64,000 nt of DNA from Sipunculus nudus (GCA_026874595.1 CM049313.1:14939508-15003507); one strand, 5' to 3'. Positions 11,801 through 19,403 are shown, counted from the stretch's first letter. Notes: a model not told the origin generated them from the sequence alone. Numbers and translations are program-made.

Positions 11801-14512
11801 ATACCAAGCCCTAGTGCAGAAGAAAATATCTTTTCTTAAGTTAGCCAAAGCCATTTGTTTGAGCAGATATGAAATCTTATTTTATACCGGACATTTTCCT
11901 CTTTAATGTTTTATAGTATGTATTTCGTTCTCCGAAGTTGCTCTCCCTCAAATGACATATAAATAAGCTCAAGAGGATTTTGCATTGTTTTCAGCAATGC
12001 TGCTACCTGGACAATGACGATACCAAACCGAAACAGAGTATGAATTATCAGGTGAGACCATTCAAATGATTGATTTTTTTTTAAATTTTATTTGACACGT
12101 TTTACTAATTTTTATTTGGGATCACACCATATTCAAATATGCTAGTCCAGAAGTGAAATGTTGTTTTTTGAGGCGAACGTTGAAAACTAGTTGCCATGAT
12201 TTTTTTTTGCTGGTCTTATATCTTTAGAGTGTGCTGGATGATAGCAGATGCCACGCTGGCATTATATGCAAATTAAGGTGGCCATAACCAAATTTCATTT
12301 TTTGCCCTATAACTTCATTATTATACATAATAAATGAACAGATATGGTGTCTACACCTAGGTTTTAAGATCTCTGGTTCATATTCAGGCATTGCAAAAAT
12401 GTTTTTCAGGTCTTGATAAACCTCTTGGTACAGCAGTATCTGAGCTTTGTGTATTGTTCATGTTTTTCAGGTCTTGATAAACCTCTTGGTACAGCGGTAT
12501 CTGAGCTTTGTGTATTGTTCATGTGTTTCAGGTCTTGATAAACTTCTTGGTACAGCAGTATCTGAGCTTTGTGTATTGTTTATGTTTTTCAGGTCTTGAT
12601 AAACCTCTTAGTGCAGCGGTATCTGAGCTTTGTGTATTGTTCATGTTTTTCAGGTTTTGATAAACCTCTTGGTACAGCGGTATCTGAGCTTCGTGTATTG
12701 TTCATGTTTTTCAGGTCTTGATAAACCTCTTGGTACAGCAGTATCTGAGCTTTGTGTATTGTTCATGTTTTTCAGGTCTTGATAAACCTCTTGGTACAGC
12801 GGTATCTGAGCTTTGTGTATTGTTCATGTTTTTCAGGTCTAGACAAACCTCTTGGTACAGCGGTATCTGAGCTTTGGGTATTGTTTATGTTTTTCAGGTC
12901 TTGATTAACCTTTTGGTACAGCAGCATCTGAGCTTTGGGTAATGTTCATGTTTTACTGTGACAGGTCTGGATGAACCTCTTGGTACAGCGGTATCTGAAG
13001 TTTGTGTATTGTTCATGTTTTTCAGGTCTTGATAAACCTCTTGGTACATCGGTATCTGAGCTTTGTGTATTGTTCATGTTTTTCAGGTTTTGATAACCCT
13101 CTTGGTACAGCAGTATCTGAGCTTTGTGGATTGTTCATGTTTTCAGGTTTTGATAACCCTCTTGGTACAGCACTATCTGAGCTTTGTGTATTGTTCATGT
13201 TTTTCAGGTCTTGATAAACCTCTTGGTACAGCAGTATCTGAGCTTTGTGTATTGTTCATGTTTTCAAGGTCTTGATAAACCTTTTGGTACAGCGGTATCT
13301 GGGCTTTGTGTATTGTTCATGTTTTCCAGGTCTTGATAAACCTCTTGGTGCAGCGGTATCTGAGCTTTGTGTATTGTTCATGTTTTTCAGGTTTTGATAA
13401 ACCTCTTAGTTCAGCGGTATCTTCAGCAGAAATCAACAAACCGCTTCTCAGCAGGTGTTACCATTACAGAGTTTGAAGCTTTACAGCAAGAGGTGTGTCC
13501 TGACTACCTACTTCATGTTTCTTATTATGATTTTCCCGCGTTTTTCCATCTAATCAACAGTCAACCGAAAGTCAGTTGAGCTAATTATACAGTCCGGGCC
13601 GTGACAAAGCATCAAATTTTAATTAATGAGCAGGAAATTGCTGCAGTTTAATGCAGATGTTGAAATTTGATGGGGGGGGGGGGGGGGGGGGGGGAGGAGA
13701 GATAGAGTTTTGCCTAATTAATACCCACTCTGCTGATGTTATTGCCCACTTACAATAATAATCATCAAAATAAGGCAAAATTGGCTTTAGTGATAAATTT
13801 TAACAAAATTGTGAAGTCCTTATTAAATCAGGTTTGCTCATACCCTTCCCCAAATAGATGGATAATATCCCCTCCCCCCACCATTAACAGAGGATATCAT
13901 CAAAATAAGATCAAATTAGCTACTAGGGATATTTTGATGAAAGACCGTGAAGTCCTGATAAGTATCTGTAACATAATTAATTAAAATTGGATCTAATCAA
14001 TGAAGGTATGAAAACAATGAAGGATAAAAACTGCATAACTTTAGACAGTTCAAGCAAATGAAATTCCAAACATGTTGCAGGCATTCCTGTTGTTAATTTT
14101 TACCTTTTTTTCATATTTTACCTCCTACAACCAATGTAGTCTTTTACAGGTTCATGAAATGCAACAGAATATCAAGCGCATCATGAGAGCGGTGGAGGTG
14201 CCACCAAGGGGCTCTGTGACCAGTATGAGAGTGTTACCCCCTGTCCCCATCCGAAGTTTGTCACCCTATATAATAAGTCCATCATATTCCCAAGAGAGAC
14301 GCCCAAGCCCTTCACCCCAAGAGATCACGAGACGTAGAGACAAAAAGAGGCAGAGGCAGCCAAGAAATGGCACAAACAATCCCTACCAGGAGCTGTCTGG
14401 ATCAGATCGGATTATCAGGTCCAGCTCAACTCTTACCAGTGTGTTTGAAGAACCTGCGGAAACCGGCTTCTTGGAATTACCAGACGCTACTGGTCACCAT
14501 TCAGATGCATAA
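76..14512 (+). CDS. TRPC-family cation channel (5' end outside window), 13 exons
   Basis: A canonical transient receptor potential (TRPC) channel subunit: a tetrameric, Ca2+-permeable plasma-membrane cation channel, usually opened downstream of phospholipase C. I joined exons 76-269, 978-1135, 2656-2846, 3518-3697, 4350-4647, 4770-4875, 6978-7200, 8277-8443, 9319-9562, 10456-10635, 11995-12051, 13391-13492 and 14150-14512. All joins keep phase and use GT/AG sites, giving about 818 residues plus a stop. In order they encode the last ankyrin repeats, a TRPC His/Cys zinc motif (PHHPHCTCKLVC), a helical linker, membrane segments S1-S6, the pore helix with LFW, the TRP box EWKFVR followed by [14 protein letters not shown], and a C-terminal helix. 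The paralogue cannot be assigned. Oddities are the pore residues FAM where TRPCs usually have FG, and EWKFVR for EWKFAR. Four junctions are embedded in tandem repeats. The first exon(s) and start codon are missing from the window. Confidence 0.93.
270..977 (+). other. TRPC intron 1, no feature recognised
   Basis: About 700 bp of AT-rich intron. I see no repeat, RNA gene or extra exon in it. Confidence 0.6.
978..1135 (+). CDS. TRPC exon 2: last ankyrin repeat and start of zinc motif
   Basis: The acceptor is ccttttcag|TGAAAC and the donor is CACACT|gtgagc; it enters in phase 2 and leaves in phase 1. It encodes [20 protein letters not shown], a typical TRPC ankyrin helix pair, then [11 protein letters not shown], whose histidines begin the TRPC zinc-binding motif finished in the next exon. 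Confidence 0.88.
1176..1525 (+). repeat. Dispersed repeat, copy 1
   Basis: Begins AAAGCCAGCTATGCAC and shares many blocks in the same order with 52727-53065: GTACATATTAATG, CTACAAGCT/TTACAAGCT, CCATAG..GACAAACAGA, GGTGG.TGGTT, GTTGAAAGGT and GACTTGC. The two copies are clearly homologous but diverged. No tRNA boxes or inverted ends are seen, so the class is unknown. Confidence 0.65.
2040..2512 (+). pseudogene. 3' end of a LINE (reverse transcriptase C-terminus), frameshifted
   Basis: One frame reads [20 protein letters not shown] and continues as [10 protein letters not shown]. After a frameshift another frame reads [20 protein letters not shown], continuing [20 protein letters not shown]. 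These are the typical last segments of non-LTR retrotransposon polymerases ('RR..M..LYK', 'WN.LP..V....S...FK..L'). A 3' tail with AATAAA and (AAAT)n follows at 2477-2508. The fragment is 5'-truncated and dead, and sits in TRPC intron 2. Confidence 0.75.
2558..2618. repeat. Poly-C plus (CT)n tract
   Basis: A run of about 20 C followed by CA-interrupted C and then (CT)n, ending about 38 bp upstream of the acceptor of TRPC exon 3. It may act as part of an unusually long pyrimidine tract. Confidence 0.8.
2656..2846 (+). CDS. TRPC exon 3: Cys motif and linker helices
   Basis: The acceptor is ccattag|GTACATG and the donor is TTCCAG|gttggc. It completes C-T-C-K-L-V-C of the zinc motif and then encodes [20 protein letters not shown] and [16 protein letters not shown]. 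This is the most strongly conserved TRPC N-terminal stretch (RLxxYRxLxxPxYIxLSSxDP). It ends in phase 0. Confidence 0.9.
2847..3517 (+). other. TRPC intron 3, no recognised element
   Basis: About 670 bp with a short (TG)-rich patch near 3369-3400. No coding or repeat feature could be supported. Confidence 0.5.
3518..3697 (+). CDS. TRPC exon 4: linker helical domain
   Basis: Exactly 60 codons, phase 0 at both ends (ttgtag|AAAGAATAC and AAAAAG|gtgcga). It starts [20 protein letters not shown], matching the TRPC linker helix. It ends in [11 protein letters not shown], which leads into the pre-S1 segment of the next exon. Confidence 0.87.
4107..4349 (+). repeat. 34-bp minisatellite carrying the exon 5 splice acceptor
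   Basis: Seven tandem units (4107, 4141, 4175, 4209, 4243, 4273, 4307; one of 30 bp, the rest 34 bp) of the form CACCCACAGTTTATGGCTCA plus CTGCTGGTTTGTTT. They run straight into the true acceptor (gtccatag|TTTGTTGC). Each unit carries a T-rich tract and, in most copies, a CACAG or CATAG acceptor followed by the first bases of the exon (TTTGTGG against TTTGTTG). The copies nearest the exon are the most similar to it. Confidence 0.9.
4350..4647 (+). CDS. TRPC exon 5: pre-S1, S1 and S2
   Basis: The acceptor is gtccatag|TTTGTTGCT and the donor is ACAG|gtaaga, ending in phase 1. It opens with [19 protein letters not shown], the TRPC pre-S1 signature, followed by hydrophobic stretches [18 protein letters not shown] and [19 protein letters not shown]. 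The acceptor is the last of a row of near-identical acceptors in the 34-bp array just upstream. Confidence 0.9.
4770..4875 (+). CDS. TRPC exon 6: membrane segment S3 region
   Basis: The acceptor is cttcacag|GTCTTGAG and the donor is GGAACAA|gtaagt; it enters in phase 1 and leaves in phase 2. It encodes [19 protein letters not shown] and ends SYLRQGWNK, the residues before the TRPC 'WN..D' segment. The last ~20 nt and the donor are repeated about ten times downstream. Confidence 0.88.
4853..5660 (+). repeat. ~58-bp minisatellite carrying the exon 6 splice donor
   Basis: Units of 57-59 bp start TCTCAGACAAGGCTGGAACA, cross the donor (AACAA|gtaagt), and continue TACCGGGCAGTGATATGG. The first unit is the real 3' end of exon 6. 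Further donors lie near 4934, 4992, 5050 (mutated to gtcagt), 5107, 5164, 5221, 5279, 5336 and 5394, and a diverged one near 5642. A MITE-like insertion separates the last copies. Each unit has a stop (TAA) in frame directly after the donor. Confidence 0.92.
5404..5578. mobile_element. CAGGGGCG-ended MITE-like insertion in the donor array
   Basis: Starts CAGGGGCGATGC and ends GACCCGCTTCTG. The reverse complement of the end (CAGAAGCGGGTC) resembles the start, so it has short inverted ends. It interrupts the ~58-bp array. Flanks are GAATA and GTATA, a possible 5-bp target duplication with one mismatch. An internal G run faces a CCCCC block. The superfamily is not assigned. Confidence 0.5.
5707..5931. 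mobile_element. Possible CAGGG-ended MITE
   Basis: Left end CAGGGATTTTGCGGG; right end GAGGAAACCCTG, whose reverse complement is CAGGGTTTCCTC. The inner sequence has many near-repeats (AAAATCCTGGAAAAGC, CCTTGAAAATCC). No convincing target duplication was found, so the boundaries are tentative. Confidence 0.35.
6040..6680 (+). repeat. Diverged ~190-bp tandem repeat
   Basis: Recurring blocks in the same order: GAGTGGTTCAA or GAGTGGTTCGA; GGCCTGAAATTTG, GGCCTGAAAGTTTGCA or CCTGAAAATTTGCA; ACTTGTGGCGCT, GATTTGTGGTCC or ACTTGTGGTCGCT; and CATCCATGCATTTGTC or CATCCACGCATTTATC. About three to four diverged units. Open frames across it are probably chance. Confidence 0.55.
6978..7200 (+). CDS. TRPC exon 7: S3-S4 region and S4-S5 linker start
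   Basis: The acceptor is tgtacag|GTACGAC and the donor is CTACAG|gtgaac, ending in phase 0. It encodes [40 protein letters not shown] and the diagnostic TRPC motif NSLGPLQ at the start of the S4-S5 linker. Confidence 0.9.
7201..8276 (+). other. TRPC intron 7: simple repeats and partial exon 8 copies
   Basis: Holds A-runs near 7260 and 7320, a (CA)n tract at about 7756-7780, T-runs near 8010 and 8070, and, from about 8140, partial copies of the start of exon 8 (described separately). No other gene is seen. Confidence 0.55.
8140..8300 (+). repeat. Degenerate copies of the exon 8 acceptor region
   Basis: Three related segments: TCTATCTACTACATGTTCCG (about 8166), a middle one with ACAGATGTCTGTCAGTTACA at about 8222, and the real GCAGGTGTCGATCAGTTACA at 8274. 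All continue into a form of CATGTTCCGGGAtAtG. Spacings are about 63 and 52 bp. Two upstream copies keep an AG before the repeated segment (GCAGGTGTTCG near 8140 and ACAGATGTC at 8223). Confidence 0.55.
8277..8443 (+). CDS. TRPC exon 8: S4-S5 linker and S5
   Basis: The acceptor is gtctgcag|GTGTCG and the donor is ACTAC|gtgagt, ending in phase 2. It encodes [20 protein letters not shown] and [14 protein letters not shown], which fit TRPC S5. A hydrophilic outer loop rich in Glu/Ser follows. Partial copies of its first ~35 nt lie upstream. Confidence 0.9.
8444..9318 (+). other. TRPC intron 8
   Basis: Contains a MITE-like fragment beginning GCAGGGGCGGTCCAG at about 8558 (similar to ends found elsewhere in the window), a long (TA)n tract, and a T-run near 9232. 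No exon is supported here. Confidence 0.5.
8811..8887. repeat. (TA)n microsatellite
   Basis: Seventy-seven bases of uninterrupted alternating A and T. Open frames of Ile-Tyr repeats across it are artefacts. Confidence 0.97.
9319..9562 (+). CDS. TRPC exon 9: pore and S6
   Basis: The acceptor is cttttacag|ATTCCGG and the donor is GTAGAG|gtgtgt. It encodes [20 protein letters not shown] (pore helix with LFW), a loop with a possible N-glycosylation site NAT, and S6 [19 protein letters not shown], which has the TRPC S6 signature VVLLNxLIAMM. The position usually Gly after IF is Ala here. Confidence 0.92.
9563..10455 (+). other. TRPC intron 9, nothing recognised
   Basis: About 890 bp of AT-rich intron. 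No repeat or gene was identified. Confidence 0.5.
10456..10635 (+). CDS. TRPC exon 10: TRP box
   Basis: Sixty codons in phase 0, with acceptor gtatttcag|AATAAT and donor CAGTCG|gtaagc. It begins [20 protein letters not shown] and continues [19 protein letters not shown]. This is the TRPC TRP-box region, with Val in place of the usual Ala of EWKFAR. Confidence 0.92.
11125..11445 (+). mobile_element. Diverged member of the CAGCTGAGC-ended family
   Basis: Starts near AGGGTCCCATGTGTCTCAAC followed by ACTCAGCTGAATTTG. It ends ACAAGACGGCGGGGCGGACG and then CAGTTGACTTTTAGTCAGCC, with GAGCTAAA. The same start and end are seen at 18339-19403 and 46325-47431, but this copy is shorter and diverged. Confidence 0.55.
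11721..11737. repeat. Poly-C tract
   Basis: A run of 16-17 C followed by TCC and T7, in TRPC intron 10. Confidence 0.9.
11995..12051 (+). CDS. TRPC exon 11: short C-terminal linker
   Basis: Nineteen codons ([19 protein letters not shown]), phase 0 at both ends, with acceptor gttttcag|CAATGC and donor TATCAG|gtgaga. It precedes the conserved 'VxxxLVxRYL' helix, as the variable linker does in TRPC proteins. It is supported by splice sites, phase and position rather than strong sequence conservation. Confidence 0.75.
12402..13419 (+). repeat. 61-bp minisatellite carrying the exon 12 splice acceptor
   Basis: About 16 tandem units of 61 bp precede the real exon at 13391. Units start at 12410, 12471, 12532, 12593, 12654, 12715, 12776, 12837 and 12898 with a strict 61-bp step. 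A disturbed copy follows near 12965, then more to 13330. Each unit contains GTTTTTCAG|GTCTTGATAA, then ACCTCTTGGTACAGCGGTAT, the first ~29 nt of exon 12, and a short spacer GAGCTTTGTGTATTGTTCAT. Each unit thus holds a pyrimidine tract, a CAG acceptor and the exon start, but no donor. Confidence 0.95.
13391..13492 (+). CDS. TRPC exon 12: C-terminal 'LVQRYL' helix
   Basis: Thirty-four codons in phase 0, with acceptor tttttcag|GTTTTG and donor CAAGAG|gtgtgt. It encodes [20 protein letters not shown] and [10 protein letters not shown], matching the TRPC C-terminal helix (xxLVxRYxxxxxx...ExFxxLKQ). Its first ~29 nt are the core of the 61-bp array upstream. Only this last copy continues into real exon sequence with a donor. 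Confidence 0.9.
13557..13590 (+). mobile_element. Solo end of the CAGCTGAGC-ended family
   Basis: The segment CAGTCAACCGAAAGTCAGTT followed by GAGCTAAT matches the terminal hairpin of the family seen at 19380-19403 and 47399-47431. Only the end is present, just after the donor of TRPC exon 12. Confidence 0.4.
13672..13694. repeat. Poly-G tract
   Basis: Twenty-three consecutive G in TRPC intron 12. A G-quadruplex is possible. Confidence 0.95.
14150..14512 (+). CDS. TRPC exon 13: C-terminal tail and stop
   Basis: The acceptor is cttttacag|GTTCATG; 120 codons then TAA at 14510-14512. It starts [16 protein letters not shown], the expected coiled helix. A disordered tail rich in Ser, Pro, Arg and Gln follows, with a basic stretch [12 protein letters not shown], ending DATGHHSDA. 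No VTTRL-type PDZ ligand is seen at the end. Confidence 0.88.
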   Translation, partial: VHEMQQNIKRIMRAVEVPPRGSVTSMRVLPPVPIRSLSPYIISPSYSQERRPSPSPQEITRRRDKKRQRQPRNGTNNPYQELSGSDRIIRSSSTLTSVFEEPAETGFLELPDATGHHSDA

Positions 14513-14554
14513 TTTACTGTTAATCTGACCTAACTCACAGGTTTTGGTCATGAG

Positions 14555-14860
14555 AATTATGAAACATGAAAAAACGAAACATGAAATTTGTAAGCATGAA
14601 TCTATGTTTTGTATGACCAAGACATTAAGTTACAAAACATGAATTTGTAAGCATGAACCCATGTTTTGTATCATCCAACCATGAAATTACGAAACATAAA
14701 TTTGTAAACAAGGATCCATGTCTCATCTAAACCAAACATGAAATTATGAAATATGAATTTGTAAGCAAGAATCCATGTTTTATCTGAACCAAACATGAAA
14801 TTATGAAACATGAATTTGTAATCAAGAACCCATGTTTTATCTCATCCAATGCTCCGCTAT
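14555..14860 (+). repeat. ~60-bp tandem array in the TRPC 3'UTR
   Basis: About five imperfect units built from ACATGAATTTGTAAGCATGA, an ATCCATGTTTTATCTGAACC-like segment, and AAACATGAAATTATGAA. It begins about 45 bp after the stop codon. Confidence 0.8.
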
Positions 14861-15401
14861 CATACAAGTTCCCTTGTCCTCTGGAATTATAAAAAAATCC
14901 AGGAATTTATTCATTATGTCTTGGAATATACTAGTACATAAATTCATACCCTATTGTACTTAAATCATTACTGTAACTTTGAATGGCTTTTATCTTACCA
15001 TGCTATCTCTGTATATCCAGAAATTTCACATTACAGACAAATTGTGCTCCTGTAAACACACAACAGTAAATGAATTATTGGATGATTCTGAACTGATCAA
15101 CATAAAATCTGTTGAAGTTGTTGTGTTGCAATAACATCTGCTTTGACACCCTGCTTCTTAAAACAACTATAAAAAATTTAGATACCACCTTTATTTTATT
15201 CAGTTCTGTAACAGTTATATGATCCCCAGCAATCTGCAGTGAAATGGACATGTTGAGTTATCTGTCTACCAGTACGGAAGTGTAATGTTCAGATATTGTC
15301 AGTTTTTTAAGTCCTGGGGTCTGTTGCAGTAAACTGTCTTAAGTCATGTTGTGGACTTCCGTCAGGAGGCATTTGTGAGTCACTATGGTAATCATTATGA
15401 T

Positions 15402-15690
15402 TTCCCAATTGTAACTATGGTATATAGGCCTGCTCCTTGACATCCCAATTGCAACTATGGTATGTAGGCCTGCTCCTTGACATCCCAATTGTAATTATGG
15501 TATTTAGGCCTGCTCCTTGACATCCCAATTGTAACTATGGTATATAGGCCTGCTCCTTGACATCCCAATTGTAATTATGGTATTTAGGCCTGCTCCTTGA
15601 CATCCCAATTGTAATTATGGTATTTAGGCCTGTTCCTTGACATCCAAATTGTAACTATGGTATTTAAGCCTACTCCTTGACTTACAGGTA
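15402..15690 (+). repeat. 40-bp tandem array in the TRPC 3'UTR
   Basis: About seven units of 40 bp: CATCCCAATTGTAACTATGG followed by TATATAGGCCTGCTCCTTGA. Copies differ mainly at GTAACT/GTAATT and TATATAGG/TATTTAGG. Confidence 0.92.
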
Positions 15691-16641
15691 CTCTGCGATA
15701 ATGTTATTGCACTAGAAACACGTTTCCTAATTCATCCATATTTTTAACCCAGCCCCCTATCCTTTGTTGTCTAAATAAAGTTGGTGCCAAAGTTACTAAC
15801 AAAAACATGTAATCCCATTTCTTTTCAGAGCCATCTGAAATTTAGGTTAACTAATATTTAATCATGAAAACCCCTTCAATTGTACCCAGAACACATGCCA
15901 TAAAAAATGCATTTACACTAAGGCCAAAAAAATAAAAGGTATGGTTCTCATGCACTGCCTGCATCAATTTGAATCCCCTGTATCAAAAATGTTTCTTTTG
16001 ATTTTCAATAGAAACTTACAAATTTTGAGCTCCAGCCGCTTAAACATTTCTTTCATGAAGATAAAATAATACAATGTAGTGTTTTTTACGTGTTATCCAA
16101 AAATATTCTGTTATTATCATGCTTTTCCCTGATCATATGACATATTTATCAAAACAAACAAAGTGAAAAATAAATTGCCTGTCTGCATTGATTTCTGAAA
16201 AAAAGTGCCTTAGAACCAATCCATATTTTTTCTTTGGCCTAAATGCCTCAGCAAGTAGAAGTGCCAAATTGCTTAATATGTTCTCATACTTACAAACCTG
16301 TACAATGTGTGAGTCTGTCTCTATGTGCCAAAAACCTCTATTTTAATGTTTATGGTAATGATTTACAGCTGAGTAAAGATAGCATGCATGTAATGTATTC
16401 ATGTAGTTGTGACTAAAAGAAAGTATGTTTTACTGTTAAATCTGTAATTTAATATTTTGTGTTGTTCTGTATTTGATGTATTGTTACTTGTTAAAATGTA
16501 TTTTGTCTGTTGTCCTTACATATTTAATGTACAATATGTGTTTGTCCATTTCCTTGCTAATTGCTACAATGTGATACCTGAGATTCTGACAGGCTGACAT
16601 GTAAATCATGCTCCTGAATAACAACGTGAACCTATATGTTA

Positions 16642-16658
16642 AATAAATGTGTAATAAA
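16642..16658 (+). terminator. TRPC polyadenylation signals
   Basis: Two AATAAA hexamers 11 bp apart (16642-16647 and 16653-16658). A T/G-rich stretch (TTCTGTGTTGTATG) follows 10-20 bp later, as expected for a cleavage site near 16675. Confidence 0.6.
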
Positions 16659-16694
16659 GGCAGATTCTGTGTTGTATGAATATTTATGACCTAA

Positions 16695-16878
16695 TACAGT
16701 GAAACCTCATAATTTACGACCACCAACAGGACCACGATTAGGTGGTTACATTTTCAAGGTGGTCATCTACGAGAGGTCTGATATAAAGAGCAAAAAAGAA
16801 TTGGGACCGTTAAAAAGTAGTCGTTATTTTGAGGTGATCTCTATACTGATGTGGTCTTTAGACGTGGTTTTACTGTAT
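16695..16878. mobile_element. Short Tc1/mariner-like MITE
   Basis: Ends TACAGTGAAACC and GTGGTTTTACTGTA are inverted relative to each other and abut TA dinucleotides. About 184 bp, lying just past the TRPC polyadenylation site. The TA target and CAGTGRAACC ends fit a Tc1/mariner-type MITE by general rule. The same terminus occurs at 21940-22470. Confidence 0.6.
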
Positions 16879-16880
16879 TA

Positions 16881-17345
16881 ACATATGAAAAAATACAAAT
16901 ATCAAGAATGCAGTAATTTATGATTTCAATAACCTCACCTTGATTGACACTACCTCAACAGTTCTACTGATTGATTAATTAATAAAAATATCCAGATCAG
17001 GAGGTTTTGAGTGAAAGAGTGAGATATGGAAATCTTTGCTGCAAGCTGCTGTGAAAGCATGAACAGTCATGTTTGGGGTAATAATGATGTAATTACAGAT
17101 AGACTGGACTAGGGTGCATATTAACTCAGGATTCAGAGCATCTCATATGATTTGAAACATATAAAATGAATACATTAACCAAACATAACAAAGGGTAAAA
17201 GCCTGCAATGTTAATATCATCTGACTTGACACTTTTTTCTGCCTATTGTTTTCTCAGCCTTTTCTTCCTCAGCTTTTCTTGACCTCTAGGGAGCATACAC
17301 CAAACATGCTATAATACGCACAATGACTGAGGTGGTCAAGTTAAG
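16881..17345. other. Intergenic, nothing recognised
   Basis: AT-rich sequence between the MITE and the poly-C tract. No gene or repeat was identified. Confidence 0.5.
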
Positions 17346-17349
17346 TGTA

Positions 17350-17369
17350 CCCCCCCCCCCCCCCCCCCC
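17350..17369. repeat. Poly-C tract
   Basis: Nineteen to twenty consecutive C. Confidence 0.95.
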
Positions 17370-17464
17370 AGTATGCAGGGGTGGCTGCATTACAAATTTC
17401 TTGTTTTTTTTTTTCCTTTCTTTCGCATAATCCATGCCTGTGTATATTTCAAATAAGGCTGATT

Positions 17465-17885
17465 TTCAAATAGTCAGTATGGTCTCATTCCAATAACCTT
17501 ACAATTACCCACATCAATACACTACCACACTAGGAGAATGGTCAGTAATTGTCTTGTTCCAATGATTTAACAATTGCCCACACCAATACGCTACCACACT
17601 TACAGAGAAAGGTCAGTAATTGTCTTGTTCCAATAATCTTACAATCACCCAAAGCAATACACTACCACACTCAAAGAATGGTCTGTAATTTTCTCGTTCC
17701 AATAATCTTACAATCACCCAAACCAATACACTACCACACTCAGAGAATGGTCAGTAATTCTCTCGTTCCAATAATCTTACAATCACCCAAACCAATACAC
17801 TAGTGCCACACTCAGAGAATGGTCAGTATTTGTCTCGTTCCAGTAATCTTACAACCACAAGCTATGCACCCAAACCAATAAACCA
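17465..17885. repeat. ~63-bp tandem array, intergenic
   Basis: About six units built on GGTCAGTAATTGTCTCGTTC, then CAATAATCTTACAATCACCC, then AAACCAATACACTACCACAC. It lies between the convergent ends of the TRPC and scramblase genes. Confidence 0.9.
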
Positions 17886-18338
17886 CCTCAGTCCAAATAT
17901 CCTTTAAAAGTGAGAGAACATTCATTGAGTTAGACCAACATCAGGATATTATCTTATCTTTTTATTTATTTAATATCAATGAAATGTATAGCTACAAGTG
18001 ATATATGACTGACTGTTACTGAAATCTCAAGCATAACATTTCTTTCACATGAATATACCCGTCAAAATATGCATATGATTTTATCACTTGCATTTTTTTA
18101 TACTGCAGATTATTCTGAAGACTGACCTAGTAATCACAGATACATGATTCTGCATACATAATGTCACTAAAAGAAAATAAATATCCTTAGACACATACAT
18201 AAAGTATATACACTGTACATCAAACCAGCAATACTGGTGGTCATTCTACATTTAATAAGAAAATTATACGGCAAAAATAATATATTTGAAAAGATCAATT
18301 TTTATGCCCTACTCCCTATGATTTCTTACTATAAGAAC

Positions 18339-19403
18339 AAGGGACCCATGGGTCACTGTGCTCAGCTGAAGTTGACCCTGAAGGTAAAATCTAAAATAAT
18401 ATCAAATGGAGATAAAGTGTAAGAGGAATAGGTAATAAAGGCCATGGTTGGTTTATATGATTGGTTTGTATTGATGAGCAAGAAATTGTTGCAATTAATA
18501 TTTTGTGACCTGACCATGTGTTTCCTAATGTTGAAACTGAAGCATGTGAGCAGTTTGTGAACAAAATCTGTACTATTACCATGATCATTAGTTGTTTTTT
18601 TTATACATGTTGACATTTCAGTAATTTACACATTTGTTCAATTAAATATATTTTTTTTAGTATAATATAAATTATTAAATATATATGTATTTTTTAATGA
18701 AATGTATACAGTTGAAATATAACTAACTAACAACATAAAACAGGGCAAACAAAGCCTGATCTCAAATTCTGCTGAGGCAGGAAGATAATGAACAAATGTT
18801 TTTATTAAATCCTCATTTTTTTATCACATCAATTTTTTTTTATTTAAGTTTATATTTCTATACAATTCCAATATAACATATATATCTGAATATAAAAGTT
18901 GATTAATAATTCTCAATTGCATTATCATAAATCTCAAACTTGTCAGATAACACCACATCATGCATACAAATGTTTATTTTTTTTTTTTTTACCACAAAAA
19001 TATATCTTTTAAATCTGCAAAACAATAAATATCTAAAAATAATACTTGATTTAGATTTCATAATTTTTAATTGTGTCTTTATTTAACTATATAGAGGAAT
19101 ATTTATGGTAAAAATGAGGAAAAACAGATGAGTGGTTTTGATATTAGGCAGTCCTGAAGTGTGAAAATAGGTTTTAAATAAAAAATTGAGGTTTTTCCTT
19201 AATTTCTCAAAGGAACAAAGTCGCAAAGACCCAGTTTCTGGATTGGTAGGAGATCTTGGGGACATCTAACATTATGCTGAATTTTGGATTCCTAGGTCTT
19301 ACGGTTTCAAAAGGTGCCACATCTACGGACGGATAGACGGACGGACGACGGACAATGGACCACGACTATAGCTCAGATGACTTATAGTCAGCTGAGCTAA
19401 TAA
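18339..19403 (+). mobile_element. CAGCTGAGC-ended element, ~1.07 kb
   Basis: The left side has GGGACCCATGGGTCACTGTG followed by CTCAGCTGA. The right side has GACGGACGGACGACGGACAA and then TAGCTCAGATGACTTATAGT, ending CAGCTGAGCTAA. The outer GCTCAGCTGA and TCAGCTGAGC are inverted, and TAGCTCAG/CTGAGCTA can form a terminal hairpin. The right ~350 bp are nearly identical to 49630-49995. No coding capacity is seen. Treating both ends as one element is an inference. Confidence 0.55.

Larger units (their letters stand above)
14513..16680 (+). other. TRPC 3' untranslated region
   Basis: About 2.1 kb between the stop codon and a double AATAAA. It holds two tandem arrays (about 14560-14860 and 15402-15690) and otherwise AT-rich unique sequence. 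Its extent is inferred from the polyadenylation signals; no transcript is available. Confidence 0.55.

Noticed and set aside
13002-13579. Overlapping 70-codon ORFs repeating [18 protein letters not shown]
   Set aside because: They are frames through the 61-bp array. The only exon with both splice sites in frame is 13391-13492. Kept as a finding about splicing, not as coding.
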